Both the position numbers and the translations under genes were made by a program. 64,000 nt of DNA from CAYRPN01 sp964426135 (lineage in GTDB: Bacteria; Planctomycetota; Phycisphaerae; Phycisphaerales; Phycisphaeraceae): the NCBI GenBank assembly GCA_964426135.1, contig CAYRPN010000002.1, forward strand, positions 1-64,000, in the 5' to 3' direction. How positions within the stretch are numbered: position 1 is the first letter of the stretch; every line of letters starts with the position of its first letter. Below, in pieces: positions 1 to 9,473 of the stretch. Below the pieces are notes generated by a model. It was not told the DNA's origin. It searched no databases and was given only the letters and a program-made list of their open reading frames with translations.

Positions 1-64
1 GATTGCACGATCGGTGACGGAAATCGAAAGATTCTCAGGCTCCGGGAGAGGGTTATGCGGTTTC

Positions 65-206
65 TATCTGATTCTCGCGCCGAAGTTGATGCCACTGGCA
101 GGCTCGGCTGCCAGTGCGTTTCTCGCGTCCACCGACGCCCGCGCCTTGCTTTTCGCAGGTCCACTGGCAGCCAAGCCTGCCAGTGGCATCTGCGCGAGAA
201 TCAGAT
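65..206. repeat. Inverted-repeat doublet, family K
   Basis: The left arm (65-115) and right arm (162-206) are near-perfect reverse complements. Each contains its own internal hairpin built on CACTGGCAG and CTGCCAGTG, and each has an outer part ATCTGATTCTCGCG. The 46-base centre shows no coding signal. The first 408 bases hold no gene that I can support; they consist of this doublet and the palindromic repeat at 363-402. Confidence 0.8.
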
Positions 207-362
207 GGAATCCGTATTAGGGTGAGGGCCGGATGACCATTCGTTTCCATCGAGCATGGCCGCACGTCAAGGAGTCGGCCATTTCAAATTTCCCCTTCGC
301 GCATACATCGAGCTGAATATTCTCGCTTATGCACCGCATTCATTCCGCACACATACTCATCC

Positions 363-402
363 GGCCCTCACCCCAGCCCTCTCCCGGAGGGAGAGGGGGC
401 CG
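363..402. repeat. GC-rich palindromic repeat, family D' (single copy)
   Basis: A hairpin of the CCCTCACCCCAGCC / CTCTCCC..GGGAGAGG type. The same unit recurs at 15829-15871, 19505-19555 and, inside a coding sequence, 27146-27182. Here it lies 7 bases beyond the stop of the phosphotransferase gene that ends at 409, so it could act as a 3' mRNA-stabilising hairpin. That role is inferred only from its position. Confidence 0.75.
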
Positions 403-408
403 GAACCT

Positions 409-3135
409 TCACCTGCTGATGATCGACACTTTGCCCTGATTGCCGTCCACGCGAACCTGCGCGCCGGCAGCGATCAGCTTCGTGGCATTCGGACACGCCA
501 CGGCGGGGATGCCGAAATCGCGGGCCACGATCGCGCCGTGCGACAGCACGCCGCCGCGCTCCACGATCAGGCCGCGGGCCGCGATGAAAAGCGGCGTCCA
601 ACCCGGGTCGGTTGAAGCGCACACCAGCACGTAATCGCCGCCCAGGTCGCCGGCCTCGCGCGGGTCGAGCACGATGCGGGCCGTGCCCGTCGCCACGCCC
701 GGCGCCATCGCGGTGGCGGTGAACTCCGTCGCGCCGGTGAGCTTCACCGGCTGGCCCAGTTCATCCAGGTGCTGCGAGTCGATGATGTCGGGCATGTCGA
801 TCTTCTGCATCGCCTCCCAGCGCAGCTTGCGCTTGGCGATGATGTCGCGCAGCTTCTCCCGCTCGGCGGTGTAGCCACGAAACTCAGCCAGATGCAGGAA
901 GTAGATCTCACTGCCCAGTTCCCTTCGCCGCGCCAGTTCTTCGATCGCCGCGCGGATCAGTTCGTAGCCGAGCATCAGGTGAAACTTCCCCGTCTCGCGG
1001 TAGGGCAGCAGCGACCGGGCGTCGGCCAAGTCGCGCTCCACCTGTTCTCGGAACGCGCTGCCGCCGTTGCGTTTCAATGCGAGCGGCAACTCCTTCTCGG
1101 CTGCTTCGCGCTTGGCGTGGTTGTGATGGTGGATTTCCTCGGGGCCGCGCGGGCTTGACTTCAAGCGATCGATCGTCTGCTTCAGGTAGACCGAGTTCTC
1201 GCGCCAGCGCGGCACCGCCAGTTCCATCTCGCCCACGCAGCGGTGACCGAAGCGACTGAGGAATTCATCAAGCGTGCCGCGGCCATGCGCGATGCGGTAG
1301 AGCAACGCATCCTGCTCGAAGGTGACGTCGCCATCCAGTGCCGTCGTCAGCGTTCGTGCGAGTTCCGTGCCTTCCACCGGACCGAGAATCGTCGTGAGCG
1401 TCGCCTCCAGTCCGGCCAGCGCCGCGCCAGCAAAGAAGCCGGGCCGCAGCGATTCCGGCGCGAAATCGTCGAGCACGCGGGCGCGGCGCTCGTCGAGTTT
1501 CGCGATGAGCTGCTTTTCACTGAGGGCCGCCAGATCAACTTTGCGCTCGTCTTCCACGTAGCGCAGAAACGCGGGCAGCACCTGCTTTTCGTAGCGATCC
1601 TTTGCATGTTCTCGGCCGGTACTCATATGGCGCGAGACGCGCCACATCGACCACAGATTTCGCGGCAGCTTCAGCAGGAACGCGCCATCCGCGCGGTTGA
1701 CATCGAACTTGTCCGGGGCGCGGTCGAGCAGGCTCTTGTCCTTGCTGAGCGCTTCGAGGTCGTAGGTCAGCGGCAGCCCGTCGCCGAAGAGTTCGCCAAG
1801 GCGATCGGGGTCGGCGTAGATGCGGCCGGCGATCAGGTCCAGAAATCCCTCGCGCCGCACGCGCTGCGACGGCCGATAGCCGAAGCTCTGATACAGCCTG
1901 CCGAATCCGCCATCGCCGCTCATGAAGGATTTCACGATGTCCCAGGTCAGCGGCGTCGGCGCCCGCAGCGTTTCGCCGAGGTTGTGCGTGACCCACACGT
2001 GTCGCTTGCCGTTGCAGCGGGCGCGGAGGCGGGCGATCTCCTCCTGCCGCGCGGCTTCCACTTCCTGCATCACGTCCAGACCGCGGATTCGCCGCGACTG
2101 CAGCAGCGCGAATTTCCCCTCGGCCCAGCCCCATTCCATGTCTACGGGATGGCCGAAATGATTCTCGACCTTCAGGCAAAGCTCGCACAGTTCGCGAAGC
2201 TGCGTGCGCGACAGACATGCCGCATCGGGATCGTGCTGGCGCGGCGCGCCGAAAGCACGGACAAGGCTGACCTTGTGCCCCAGAACCTCCTGCACCTCAT
2301 CCAGACTCGTGCGCGAAACGACGAAGCGATCCGGCGCGACATCGCCGGAGACGACCGCTTCGCCCAGGCCGTAGCTCGCTTCGATGACGATCTGATTCGC
2401 GGCGAGATTGGTCGGATGCTGCGTGAAGGCGATGCCTGAGATTTCCGACGGGAACATCAACTGCACATTCACGGCGGTGCCGGTGAGGCCGCGGATGTCG
2501 TGGCGCTGCCGATAGGTCACGGCCCTCGTGCTCTGCCACGATGCAAAAACAGCGTTGACGCACGCCTTGAGCAATTCCCAGGGATCGGTTGGGAACGGTT
2601 TGTCGGCAAGGTCTTCATATCGCGCAAGAGCCGTGCGCACATCGTCGCGGGTGATGTGCGAGCCGTGCGGATCGGGCGAAATATCGGTGTTGCGCAGGCC
2701 GTCGACGGTGTGGGCGAAGCTGGTGATGAACTGCAGGTAGAGCCCCCAGAACCAGGGCGAATCGCCGACGTCATCCGCCAGTCCAGGATGCAGCCCGCAG
2801 TTGAGCAGCGTGTCCATCATGCCGGGCATGGAGAGGGCTGCGCCGCTGCGCACGGAGACGAGCAGCGGTCGCGTGCCGCGTCCGAAAGTCCGGCCGGTTT
2901 CCTTTTCGAGCCTCGTGAGATTGGCGCGGAGTTCCTCCTCCAATCCCGGCGGCCAGCGGCGCTCGTTGGCGTAGTACTGGGCGCACGCATCGGTGCAGAT
3001 CGTGAACCCCGCGGGCACAGCGAGGCCCAGGCGCGTCATCTCCTTGAGGCTGGCGCCCTTGCCGCCGAGCCAGTTGCGGGCGTCGACGCCGCTATCCAGC
3101 GGGTCGGAGAAATAGCTGATCCAGCGGCTGGTCAT
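409..3135 (-). CDS. PEP/pyruvate-binding phosphotransferase, rifampicin phosphotransferase/PPDK-like
   Basis: Enzyme of 908 aa that probably moves phosphate from ATP or PEP to a substrate through a swivelling phosphohistidine domain. Residues 24-33 (GGKGASLKEM) and 94-110 (SVRSG..SMPGMMDTL) are the nucleotide-binding signature of pyruvate phosphate dikinase and PEP synthase. The carboxy end carries the phosphohistidine motif GGVLSHGAIVARD, with the likely catalytic His near residue 866. The PEP-binding TIM barrel that closes true PPDK is absent. The order ATP domain, long middle domain, terminal His domain is that of rifampicin phosphotransferase, which is about 865 aa. The start at 3135 was chosen because its ATG overlaps the stop of the upstream propeller gene in an ATGA, which implies translational coupling. 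Substrate unknown; antibiotic inactivation is possible but unproven. Confidence 0.85.
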   Translation of the reverse strand: MTSRWISYFSDPLDSGVDARNWLGGKGASLKEMTRLGLAVPAGFTICTDACAQYYANERRWPPGLEEELRANLTRLEKETGRTFGRGTRPLLVSVRSGAALSMPGMMDTLLNCGLHPGLADDVGDSPWFWGLYLQFITSFAHTVDGLRNTDISPDPHGSHITRDDVRTALARYEDLADKPFPTDPWELLKACVNAVFASWQSTRAVTYRQRHDIRGLTGTAVNVQLMFPSEISGIAFTQHPTNLAANQIVIEASYGLGEAVVSGDVAPDRFVVSRTSLDEVQEVLGHKVSLVRAFGAPRQHDPDAACLSRTQLRELCELCLKVENHFGHPVDMEWGWAEGKFALLQSRRIRGLDVMQEVEAARQEEIARLRARCNGKRHVWVTHNLGETLRAPTPLTWDIVKSFMSGDGGFGRLYQSFGYRPSQRVRREGFLDLIAGRIYADPDRLGELFGDGLPLTYDLEALSKDKSLLDRAPDKFDVNRADGAFLLKLPRNLWSMWRVSRHMSTGREHAKDRYEKQVLPAFLRYVEDERKVDLAALSEKQLIAKLDERRARVLDDFAPESLRPGFFAGAALAGLEATLTTILGPVEGTELARTLTTALDGDVTFEQDALLYRIAHGRGTLDEFLSRFGHRCVGEMELAVPRWRENSVYLKQTIDRLKSSPRGPEEIHHHNHAKREAAEKELPLALKRNGGSAFREQVERDLADARSLLPYRETGKFHLMLGYELIRAAIEELARRRELGSEIYFLHLAEFRGYTAEREKLRDIIAKRKLRWEAMQKIDMPDIIDSQHLDELGQPVKLTGATEFTATAMAPGVATGTARIVLDPREAGDLGGDYVLVCASTDPGWTPLFIAARGLIVERGGVLSHGAIVARDFGIPAVACPNATKLIAAGAQVRVDGNQGKVSIISR

Positions 3136-5711
3136 TGCGGTTTCTCCAGCCGTTGCATGGCGGTTCCGCCGGCTCGCTGCACACCGAGATACGCGCTGCC
3201 GTCGTACAGGATCAGCGGCGTTGAAGGTTTGCCGCCGAGTTTCGCAAAGTCGAGCCAAGGCTGCGGCGAGGGGTTCGCGGCCTCAAGGTTCAATTGCATC
3301 AGCGCCTTGTCGCCGACGAAGACCACAAGGCCGCGGCTGACCAGCGGCACGCTGCCGGGCGCCGCGCCGCCATGGCGCGATTGGGTCCTGCCGGTGACGC
3401 GATCGACGAAGACGAGTTCGCCTGTGGTGTTGATGTAGATCAGGTGATTGGTGTCCAGGTACATCTCCGCCGAGACGCCGCCGCCATCGCTGATCGCATC
3501 CGCGTACACGGAGCCGTCGAGAATGGATCGCGCGACGACGCCAAGCCCCGTGCCGACGAAAATCGTCTTCCCGTCGAATAGGGGACTTGTGGTTGCAGGC
3601 GATGGAAGTGTGACACGCCAGATCTCCTGGCCGGTGGGCAGGTCCAGTGCGGTGAGCGCGCCGGGCGTCTGTGAGGCAACGACGACGAAAGGGCCGAGGC
3701 TTGTCGGTGCGTGGCGCATGACGCCGACGGTGGAAGTCCAGCGCGGCTTGCCGTCGGCTGCGATCAGACTCAGTGCATCCACGCGGTCCTGTACGAGCAG
3801 GCCCGCCGGCGTCAGCAGCAGCGCCCCGCTGGCGCCAGGCTCGATCGTGTGCTGCCAGATCATGACGCCGCTTTCCGCATCGAGCTTGCGCAGCAGCCTG
3901 CCTTGATCGCCAGGTTTGCCATCGACGAAATAAACCCCGCCATCACCGGCGGCCGGTGAATCGAAAGCGCCAAGCGGCGCGGAGAATGTCCACCAAGGCT
4001 TGGGCGTCTGCCGCGCTTCCGATGCGGGCAGGCAGATCACGCCGGCCTGCGGCCCTGTCGTGATCGGCACGAACAGCACGCCGCCCGTGTTCTCCGCCTT
4101 GCGACTGGTCAGTGCGGCAGGGGGCGCGACGATGGTGGTCGCATTCGTTGTGGAACCTGTGGTTGCGGGATAGTGCCAGCCCTGTGTGACGGGCGAGGGA
4201 ATCGGCGAATCATCCGCATTGCCCGCCGCGCCGGGGCCGCCGAGGCGTCCGCTCCAGCGCTGCGCGAACTCGTCGCCGCCCATCGCGGGTCGGCCGACGC
4301 AGACAAAGCCGGCGCCATCGGTGCCCAGATACACGTGGCCGCGCGCGACCACCGGCGAACCGATGAACAGCGAATCATCCTCGGCCTTGAGCTTCACGCC
4401 CCAGATGAAATTCATCGACTGCCGGTTGACCGCCGCGAGCGTGCCGTTGCGAGTGATGACGTAGACGTGCTTCTCGCCCACAGCCGGGGCGCCATTGATC
4501 GCGGCATGGGCGTTCCACTTGCCGATGAGCTTGCCGCCCAGGTCCAGCGCGTAGAGGTGCATGTCCTGGCAGCCGAAGAACAGGCGATCCCCGGCGACGG
4601 CGATGGAGCCGAGCACCGCATTGCCCGGCTCGAACGTCCAGTCTGTCTTGAGCGTCTTCAAATCGATGCAGCGCACCTCGCCGCGCGTGCCGACTTTGAC
4701 ATAATCGCCGTCGCCGGTGCCCAGGTAGAGCTTGCCATTGGAAATGGCGGGCGGGCTGAAGGCGGGGAAGGTGAGTTCGACGCGGGCTTCTTCCTCGCCG
4801 GTCTCAGCGTCGAGCACACACAGCGCCTTGCCGCCGAAGCCCAGACCCGCGTAGACCTTGCCGTTGTGAGCCGCCAGCGAGGTTTCGGCATCGGGATATT
4901 TCTCGCCGGGCAGATGCCAGAGCACCTTCGCTTTGCCTGGCTCCTGCGGCTCCAGCGCGAGGCAGTAGTAGCCGTCATCGCCCGCGCCGACGTACACCTT
5001 GCCATCCGCGATGACGGGCGTGCATTCGACGTGGCTGTTGGTGCGATGCGTCCACAATTCCTCGCCGGTCCGCGCGTCGAGACAGATGATGCGGGCATCG
5101 CGCGTGGTGTGCAGGCCTTCGCCGCACACGAGGTAATTTCCGCTGACGACAGGCGAGGAGAAGGTGGGGCGGTAGCCGCCGCCCTCGTATTTCCAGACGA
5201 TGGCGCCGGAGTCGGCATCGAAGCAGTAGATGCGGCCATACTCGCGAAGCCCAAGCCGGGCGGAAGAAATGTAGACGCGATTACCGACGACGGCGGGCGA
5301 GGCGTAGAAGCCTTCGGTGCCGTCCTGGTGCGACCAGACGATGCCTTGACGCACCGGATCGCGGAAGCCGGGGACAAAACCGGTGCGCAGGAGCGTGCCC
5401 CGCGCGGTGGGCCAGTCGTCGCCCTGGACGGCATCGGCTGGCGGCGGCGCGAGGTAGGCGCGGAGCCGGCCGATGCCGTAGAGCGAGCCGGTGATCGTCA
5501 CCGCGGTCACCGCGACGACGAGCTTCTGCCGCCACATAAGCTTGATGAATGTCTTGATCGCCGACGGCTTGAGCATCGCGAAGATGGTCGTCGCCACCGC
5601 CAGCAGAATCGCCGGCAACAGCGTGATCAGAATCTGCAGCGGCCCCACAAGCACCGGCACCACGCTGAGTGTGGTGTTGCTGAAGACAAGAGTGGAAGAC
5701 ACGTTCGGCAT
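3132..5711 (-). CDS. Membrane-anchored PQQ-like beta-propeller protein
   Basis: Protein of 859 aa. Two hydrophobic segments lie near the amino end (about residues 25-47 and 64-85), followed by a long region of repeated blades with the pattern of outer-membrane BamB/PQQ-dehydrogenase-like propellers: GTGDGDYV, VYVGAGDDG, RLFFGCQDMHLYALDLGG, with Gly-Asp and Trp spaced every 40-50 residues. At least two propeller units are likely, one before and one after a low-complexity stretch at about residues 480-540. It is the first gene of a two-gene unit with the phosphotransferase (ATGA overlap). The two membrane spans suggest the propeller faces the periplasm. No catalytic residues are recognisable, so this is probably a scaffold or a sensor. 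Confidence 0.8.
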   Translation of the reverse strand: MPNVSSTLVFSNTTLSVVPVLVGPLQILITLLPAILLAVATTIFAMLKPSAIKTFIKLMWRQKLVVAVTAVTITGSLYGIGRLRAYLAPPPADAVQGDDWPTARGTLLRTGFVPGFRDPVRQGIVWSHQDGTEGFYASPAVVGNRVYISSARLGLREYGRIYCFDADSGAIVWKYEGGGYRPTFSSPVVSGNYLVCGEGLHTTRDARIICLDARTGEELWTHRTNSHVECTPVIADGKVYVGAGDDGYYCLALEPQEPGKAKVLWHLPGEKYPDAETSLAAHNGKVYAGLGFGGKALCVLDAETGEEEARVELTFPAFSPPAISNGKLYLGTGDGDYVKVGTRGEVRCIDLKTLKTDWTFEPGNAVLGSIAVAGDRLFFGCQDMHLYALDLGGKLIGKWNAHAAINGAPAVGEKHVYVITRNGTLAAVNRQSMNFIWGVKLKAEDDSLFIGSPVVARGHVYLGTDGAGFVCVGRPAMGGDEFAQRWSGRLGGPGAAGNADDSPIPSPVTQGWHYPATTGSTTNATTIVAPPAALTSRKAENTGGVLFVPITTGPQAGVICLPASEARQTPKPWWTFSAPLGAFDSPAAGDGGVYFVDGKPGDQGRLLRKLDAESGVMIWQHTIEPGASGALLLTPAGLLVQDRVDALSLIAADGKPRWTSTVGVMRHAPTSLGPFVVVASQTPGALTALDLPTGQEIWRVTLPSPATTSPLFDGKTIFVGTGLGVVARSILDGSVYADAISDGGGVSAEMYLDTNHLIYINTTGELVFVDRVTGRTQSRHGGAAPGSVPLVSRGLVVFVGDKALMQLNLEAANPSPQPWLDFAKLGGKPSTPLILYDGSAYLGVQRAGGTAMQRLEKPQ

Positions 5712-5858
5712 CGGTGGAGCGCGAGGCGGGTTGCGTGAAGTTGTCGTGCCAAGCGCGGCGGTAACAAACCCATCACGCCTCTGTCATGGTAATCGAATGG
5801 GAGATAGGATGAGGGGTGCGCCAAAGTGAGATGTGCGGCTATTGCGTGCGGCATGTAG

Positions 5859-6005
5859 GTAGGGTGCGTCAAGGCTCGGCGCGGACGCACCGTCGATCAA
5901 CCTTCAGCTTTCAGCTATCGGCTTTCTGGCATCGACGTGGATGCTGATGACTGAAGGCCCATGGTTCTTCGTGGTGCGTCCGCGCCGAGCCTTGACGCAC
6001 CCTAC
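5859..6005. repeat. Inverted-repeat doublet, family A (copy 1)
   Basis: A perfect 33-bp inverted repeat. The arm at 5859-5891 begins GTAGGGTGCGTCAAGG and the arm at 5973-6005 is its exact reverse complement. They enclose 81 bp of unrelated sequence. The doublet fills most of the spacer between two divergent genes (starts at 5711 and 6020), so it sits in the promoter region of both. The same arm recurs at 19973-20005, and a 31-bp variant recurs at 20249-20279, 54037-54067 and 54149-54179. Confidence 0.9.
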
Positions 6006-6019
6006 GCGCACACTGAGAG

Positions 6020-6829
6020 ATGAACATGAACACCGACGACTTTCTCATCAAGCCCGGCCAGAAGGTTGCGTTGAACAGAATCGCCACGGATGAAACGCCG
6101 GGTCTCAGCAAGGAGGAGGCCGACGAGGAATTGGCGAAACTGCAGAAGCGGTTCAACGATCTGCAGGAACTGCTCTATGCGGAGAAGAAGCACGCCGTGC
6201 TGGTGGTGCTGCAGGCGATGGACGCGGCCGGCAAGGACACGACGATCCGCGAGGTGTTCGGCCCGCTCAACGCCCAGGGTTGCCACGTTTTCAACTTCAA
6301 AGCGCCCAGCGAACTGGAACGCGACCACGATTTTCTCTGGCGTGTTCATCGCGTGGTTCCGCCGCGCGGCTACATCCATGTGTTCAACCGGTCGCACTAC
6401 GAGGATGTGATCGTGGTGCGGGTGAAGAAACTGGTCGAGGAGGCGCGGTGGCAGGCTCGCTATGAGCACATCAACGCATTTGAGAAGATGCTGGCCGATG
6501 AAGGCGTGACCATCGTGAAATTCTACCTGCACATCAGCAAGGAGTTTCAGCGGGAACGCCTGCAGCGGCGACTGGACATGCCGGAGAAACGCTGGAAGTT
6601 CAACCCGGGCGATCTTGAAGATCGCGCTCGCTGGGATGAGTTCATGGCGGCGTTCGAGGATGCGCTGGAGAAGTGCTCCGCCGAGCACGCGCCGTGGTAC
6701 GTGATCCCCGCGGAGAAGCGGTGGTACCGCGACGTGGTGATTACGCGAGTGATGGTGCAGACGCTGGAGAAGCTGGACATGAAGTTCCCGAAGTTGACCT
6801 ACGATCCGGCGAAGATCGTGATCGAGTGA
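6020..6829 (+). CDS. Polyphosphate kinase 2 family protein
   Basis: Protein of 269 aa in the PPK2 family (polyP:nucleotide phosphotransferase), which uses polyphosphate to phosphorylate AMP, ADP or GDP, or the reverse. Visible marks are the Walker A-like loop AMDAAGKDTT, the following REVFGPLNAQGC, the Walker B region FNRSHYEDV, and the lid region ERLQRRLDMPEKRWKF. The length fits single-domain PPK2 of the short class. ATG codons at 6020 and 6026 are both possible; GAGAG at 6015-6019 spaces better for the second. A secreted hydrolase-like gene starts four bases after the stop, so the two are probably co-transcribed. The class (AMP or NDP kinase) cannot be fixed from sequence alone. Confidence 0.93.
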   Translation: MNMNTDDFLIKPGQKVALNRIATDETPGLSKEEADEELAKLQKRFNDLQELLYAEKKHAVLVVLQAMDAAGKDTTIREVFGPLNAQGCHVFNFKAPSELERDHDFLWRVHRVVPPRGYIHVFNRSHYEDVIVVRVKKLVEEARWQARYEHINAFEKMLADEGVTIVKFYLHISKEFQRERLQRRLDMPEKRWKFNPGDLEDRARWDEFMAAFEDALEKCSAEHAPWYVIPAEKRWYRDVVITRVMVQTLEKLDMKFPKLTYDPAKIVIE

Positions 6830-6833
6830 TCGC

Positions 6834-7682
6834 ATGACAACGTCACGCCAACTCGCGCTCTGCCTGATCGCCGCGTTGTTCTCCTCCGTGGTTGCGGCTG
6901 ACCCCCAACCCGCGCGCACGATCAAACTCACCACCGGCACGCTCATCGTTCCGCCGGAAGCGCCGGTGAAGGCGGATCGCCTCGATCTGCTCGTGCATTT
7001 TCACGGCGATGTGAAGCTCATGACGGAGCAGTTCACACTGGCGAAACTGCCCGGCGTGCTCGTGGTGATCAACTACAACGGCTTGTCCGCGGCATATTCG
7101 AAACCCTTCGAAGATGACAAGTTGCTGACGAAGGTGATGGATGAAACGCTGGCGGCGCTCAGGAAGGACGGCATCGCCGGCGATCGCGGCGACTGGGGCA
7201 GGCTGCGCGTGTCCTGCTTCAGCGCGGGCTACGGAGCGGTGCGGCAACTGCTGAAGCACGATGCATGGCTGGAGCGCATCGATGCGATTGTCGCCGCCGA
7301 TTCGATCTACGGCGGATTCGAAGGCGATGCCGCGAAGCGCCAAGTCGACGGCAAGGGCATGACGGGCTTTCGCCGGTTTGCGGAACTGGCGGCCATGAAA
7401 GACCCTCCGAAGCAGCGCCGTTTCATCGTGACGCACTCGCAGCTTCACACGCCCAGCTACGCGAGCACCGTGGAGACGGCGGATGACTTGATCCGTCACG
7501 TGAAGGCCCAGCGGCAGAAGCCCGCGGAGCAAGAGAATCCGAAGACGCCCGAAGGCATGACGCTGCTGCATGTGGCGAAGCGAGGCGGGTTCCAGGTGTT
7601 CTCCTACGCCGGGGACGACGGCCAGGCGCACATGCAGCACCTTCGCCGCATTTCACATTGGTGGGCGATGCTGGCGAAATGA
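6834..7682 (+). CDS. Secreted alpha/beta-hydrolase-like protein
   Basis: Protein of 282 aa with a typical signal peptide: basic start, hydrophobic LALCLIAALFSSVV, then AADPQP with cleavage likely after Ala-Ala. The mature part contains LLVHFHGDVKL (oxyanion-type strand) and VSCFSAGYGAVRQLL, where FSAGYG resembles a nucleophile elbow with Ser as the nucleophile. IVAADSIYGG and a distal THSQLH could give Asp and His. The fold assignment is an inference from these elements. It lies 4 bases downstream of the PPK2 gene and ends 42 bases before a convergent gene. Confidence 0.7.
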   Translation: MTTSRQLALCLIAALFSSVVAADPQPARTIKLTTGTLIVPPEAPVKADRLDLLVHFHGDVKLMTEQFTLAKLPGVLVVINYNGLSAAYSKPFEDDKLLTKVMDETLAALRKDGIAGDRGDWGRLRVSCFSAGYGAVRQLLKHDAWLERIDAIVAADSIYGGFEGDAAKRQVDGKGMTGFRRFAELAAMKDPPKQRRFIVTHSQLHTPSYASTVETADDLIRHVKAQRQKPAEQENPKTPEGMTLLHVAKRGGFQVFSYAGDDGQAHMQHLRRISHWWAMLAK

Positions 7683-7724
7683 TGGACGAAACGAAGTTCA
7701 GCGAGCCCGAAAGTTCTCGTGCGA

Positions 7725-9473
7725 TCACGCGCCCAGCGGGTTGCTCGCATTCGGATCAGATGCCGCGGCGGCGGTGGAAGGCGCGGGTGGAGTGACCGGC
7801 GCAGCCGGTACGCCCAGGGCCTTGCGCACTTCGATCAACATGTCTTCCACCTTGAACGGCTTGAACATCACGCTCGCCAGCCCTTCCTGACTCGCGCGGA
7901 CGATCGAGTGGTGCGGATCGTAGCCGAAGCCCGTCATCAGGATCACCGGCAGCGTCTCGCTGACCCGGCGGGCGGCGGCGAAGATTTCGTAGCCGTTGCG
8001 GTACGGCATCTTGATGTCCGACACGATCAGGTCGAACTTCTCCTGCGAGATCATGTTGCAGGCTTCAAAACCGTCTTTGCAGATCGTGCAGATCGCCCCG
8101 TATTTGCGAAGCACGTCGCCGATCGTCTGGCGGATGTTCTGCTCATCGTCCGCGATCAGGATGCGCTTGCCGACCATGTTGGGATCGGTCTTGTCCACCT
8201 TGTGGTCATCGGCGCCCAGTACGCGCTGCGGGCCGGCCTTGGCCTGACGCAGGGTCTGGCGGATCGAGTCGACGTGCTCGACGATCGAATACAGCCGCTG
8301 GCGCATCGAGTCGTCGCCGATGTATTCCTCCATCAGCGACTGCGCCTCGGTGACGATGTCGTTCAGAGGCTGGGCCATTTCGGTGACGACGTTGTCCGTG
8401 ATCTGCCCCGTGATGGTGCAGCGTTCGACCACCAGCAGGTCGAGGATGTTCAGCGACATCGCCACATACTGGGCGAAGATTTCCGCGAACTGGCGATCGT
8501 CCTCGCTGAAGGCGCCGACCTGATCGCTCTCGATATTGAAGATGCCGATGACCTTGTCGTACAGGCGAAGAGGCACGGTCAGCGAACTCTTCGAGTGATC
8601 CATGCCCAGCACGTAGCGGGCGTCCTTTTCCGTGTCGTGGCAGATGTAGCTGCGCCCCGTCGATGCCACGTATCCGCTGATGCCGTTGCCTTCCGGCTGG
8701 GCGTACAGGTCGATGTCCAGTGCTTCCGGCGGCAATCCCTCCGCGATGACCACTTCGAGCTTGTTCGATTTCTTGTCGAGCAGACGAATCGCGAAGTGGT
8801 CGAAGTGCATCAGGTCCCGGCTGAACTTGATGATCTTGTCGCGAAGAATCTTCAACCGATCGCCCGGCTGCTTGGTGACGATGTCACCTTCGATGCGGGC
8901 CAGTTCCCGGCCTGCGTGATCGATCACGTCGATCTTCTGCTGCAGCCGCTTGCCGCTCGTCGCATCCCAGACCACCGCCACGATCTGAATCACCTGGCCC
9001 TGCTCATTGACCACCGGCGAGGTCATGGCCTCGTAATACCGCTGGTCCACCTGGAACGTGTACTTCTTGACGCGGTTCTGACCGTTGTCCGTCTGAGGCG
9101 TCTGCTGCTTGCCGAAGATCGCACGCGCCTGCTGGGCGATCTGGCAGACCTTGTCGAACACCGTCGGCGTGAACTTCCGCATCCGCTGGTTCGACCACGT
9201 GACCTGCCCCTCCGGGTCCACGATGCAAACGCCTTCGCCGATCGTGTTCAGCACCAGGTTGGCCCGCGAGGCGACCAGGTCGCGCTCCAGCGGGAGGAAG
9301 TCGCCCACATCCGAAAGCACCACGTGGTACGACTCGCGGCGAAGGGCCGCCATCGCCTGCTCGGTGTCGGTGAAAATGTCCACCTGATAGAACGGCGTCA
9401 GCGCTGACGCCACCGGCGAAGTATTGGTGTACTTGCCGCCGAGGATCAGCAGTCGGGGACGAAAATCGGACAT
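7725..9473 (-). CDS. Two-component type signalling protein, REC-like/PAS/GAF/REC
   Basis: Protein of 582 aa. Residues 6-60 look like a shortened receiver domain. A PAS region follows (about 70-190, with VCIVDPEGQVTWSNQRM) and then a GAF domain (about 230-375, VPLRLYDKVIGIFNIES). A region resembling a kinase dimerisation helix comes next, but the expected His is replaced (VVTEMAQPLNDIV), and no HATPase follows. A complete receiver domain occupies 434-555, with Asp442/443, phospho-acceptor Asp486 in VSDIKMP and Lys538 in FKP. The start at 9473 was chosen for the strong AGGTGGG five bases before the ATG and because upstream residues are repeat-like. It probably integrates several inputs without being a kinase itself. 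Confidence 0.85.
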   Translation of the reverse strand: MSDFRPRLLILGGKYTNTSPVASALTPFYQVDIFTDTEQAMAALRRESYHVVLSDVGDFLPLERDLVASRANLVLNTIGEGVCIVDPEGQVTWSNQRMRKFTPTVFDKVCQIAQQARAIFGKQQTPQTDNGQNRVKKYTFQVDQRYYEAMTSPVVNEQGQVIQIVAVVWDATSGKRLQQKIDVIDHAGRELARIEGDIVTKQPGDRLKILRDKIIKFSRDLMHFDHFAIRLLDKKSNKLEVVIAEGLPPEALDIDLYAQPEGNGISGYVASTGRSYICHDTEKDARYVLGMDHSKSSLTVPLRLYDKVIGIFNIESDQVGAFSEDDRQFAEIFAQYVAMSLNILDLLVVERCTITGQITDNVVTEMAQPLNDIVTEAQSLMEEYIGDDSMRQRLYSIVEHVDSIRQTLRQAKAGPQRVLGADDHKVDKTDPNMVGKRILIADDEQNIRQTIGDVLRKYGAICTICKDGFEACNMISQEKFDLIVSDIKMPYRNGYEIFAAARRVSETLPVILMTGFGYDPHHSIVRASQEGLASVMFKPFKVEDMLIEVRKALGVPAAPVTPPAPSTAAAASDPNASNPLGA

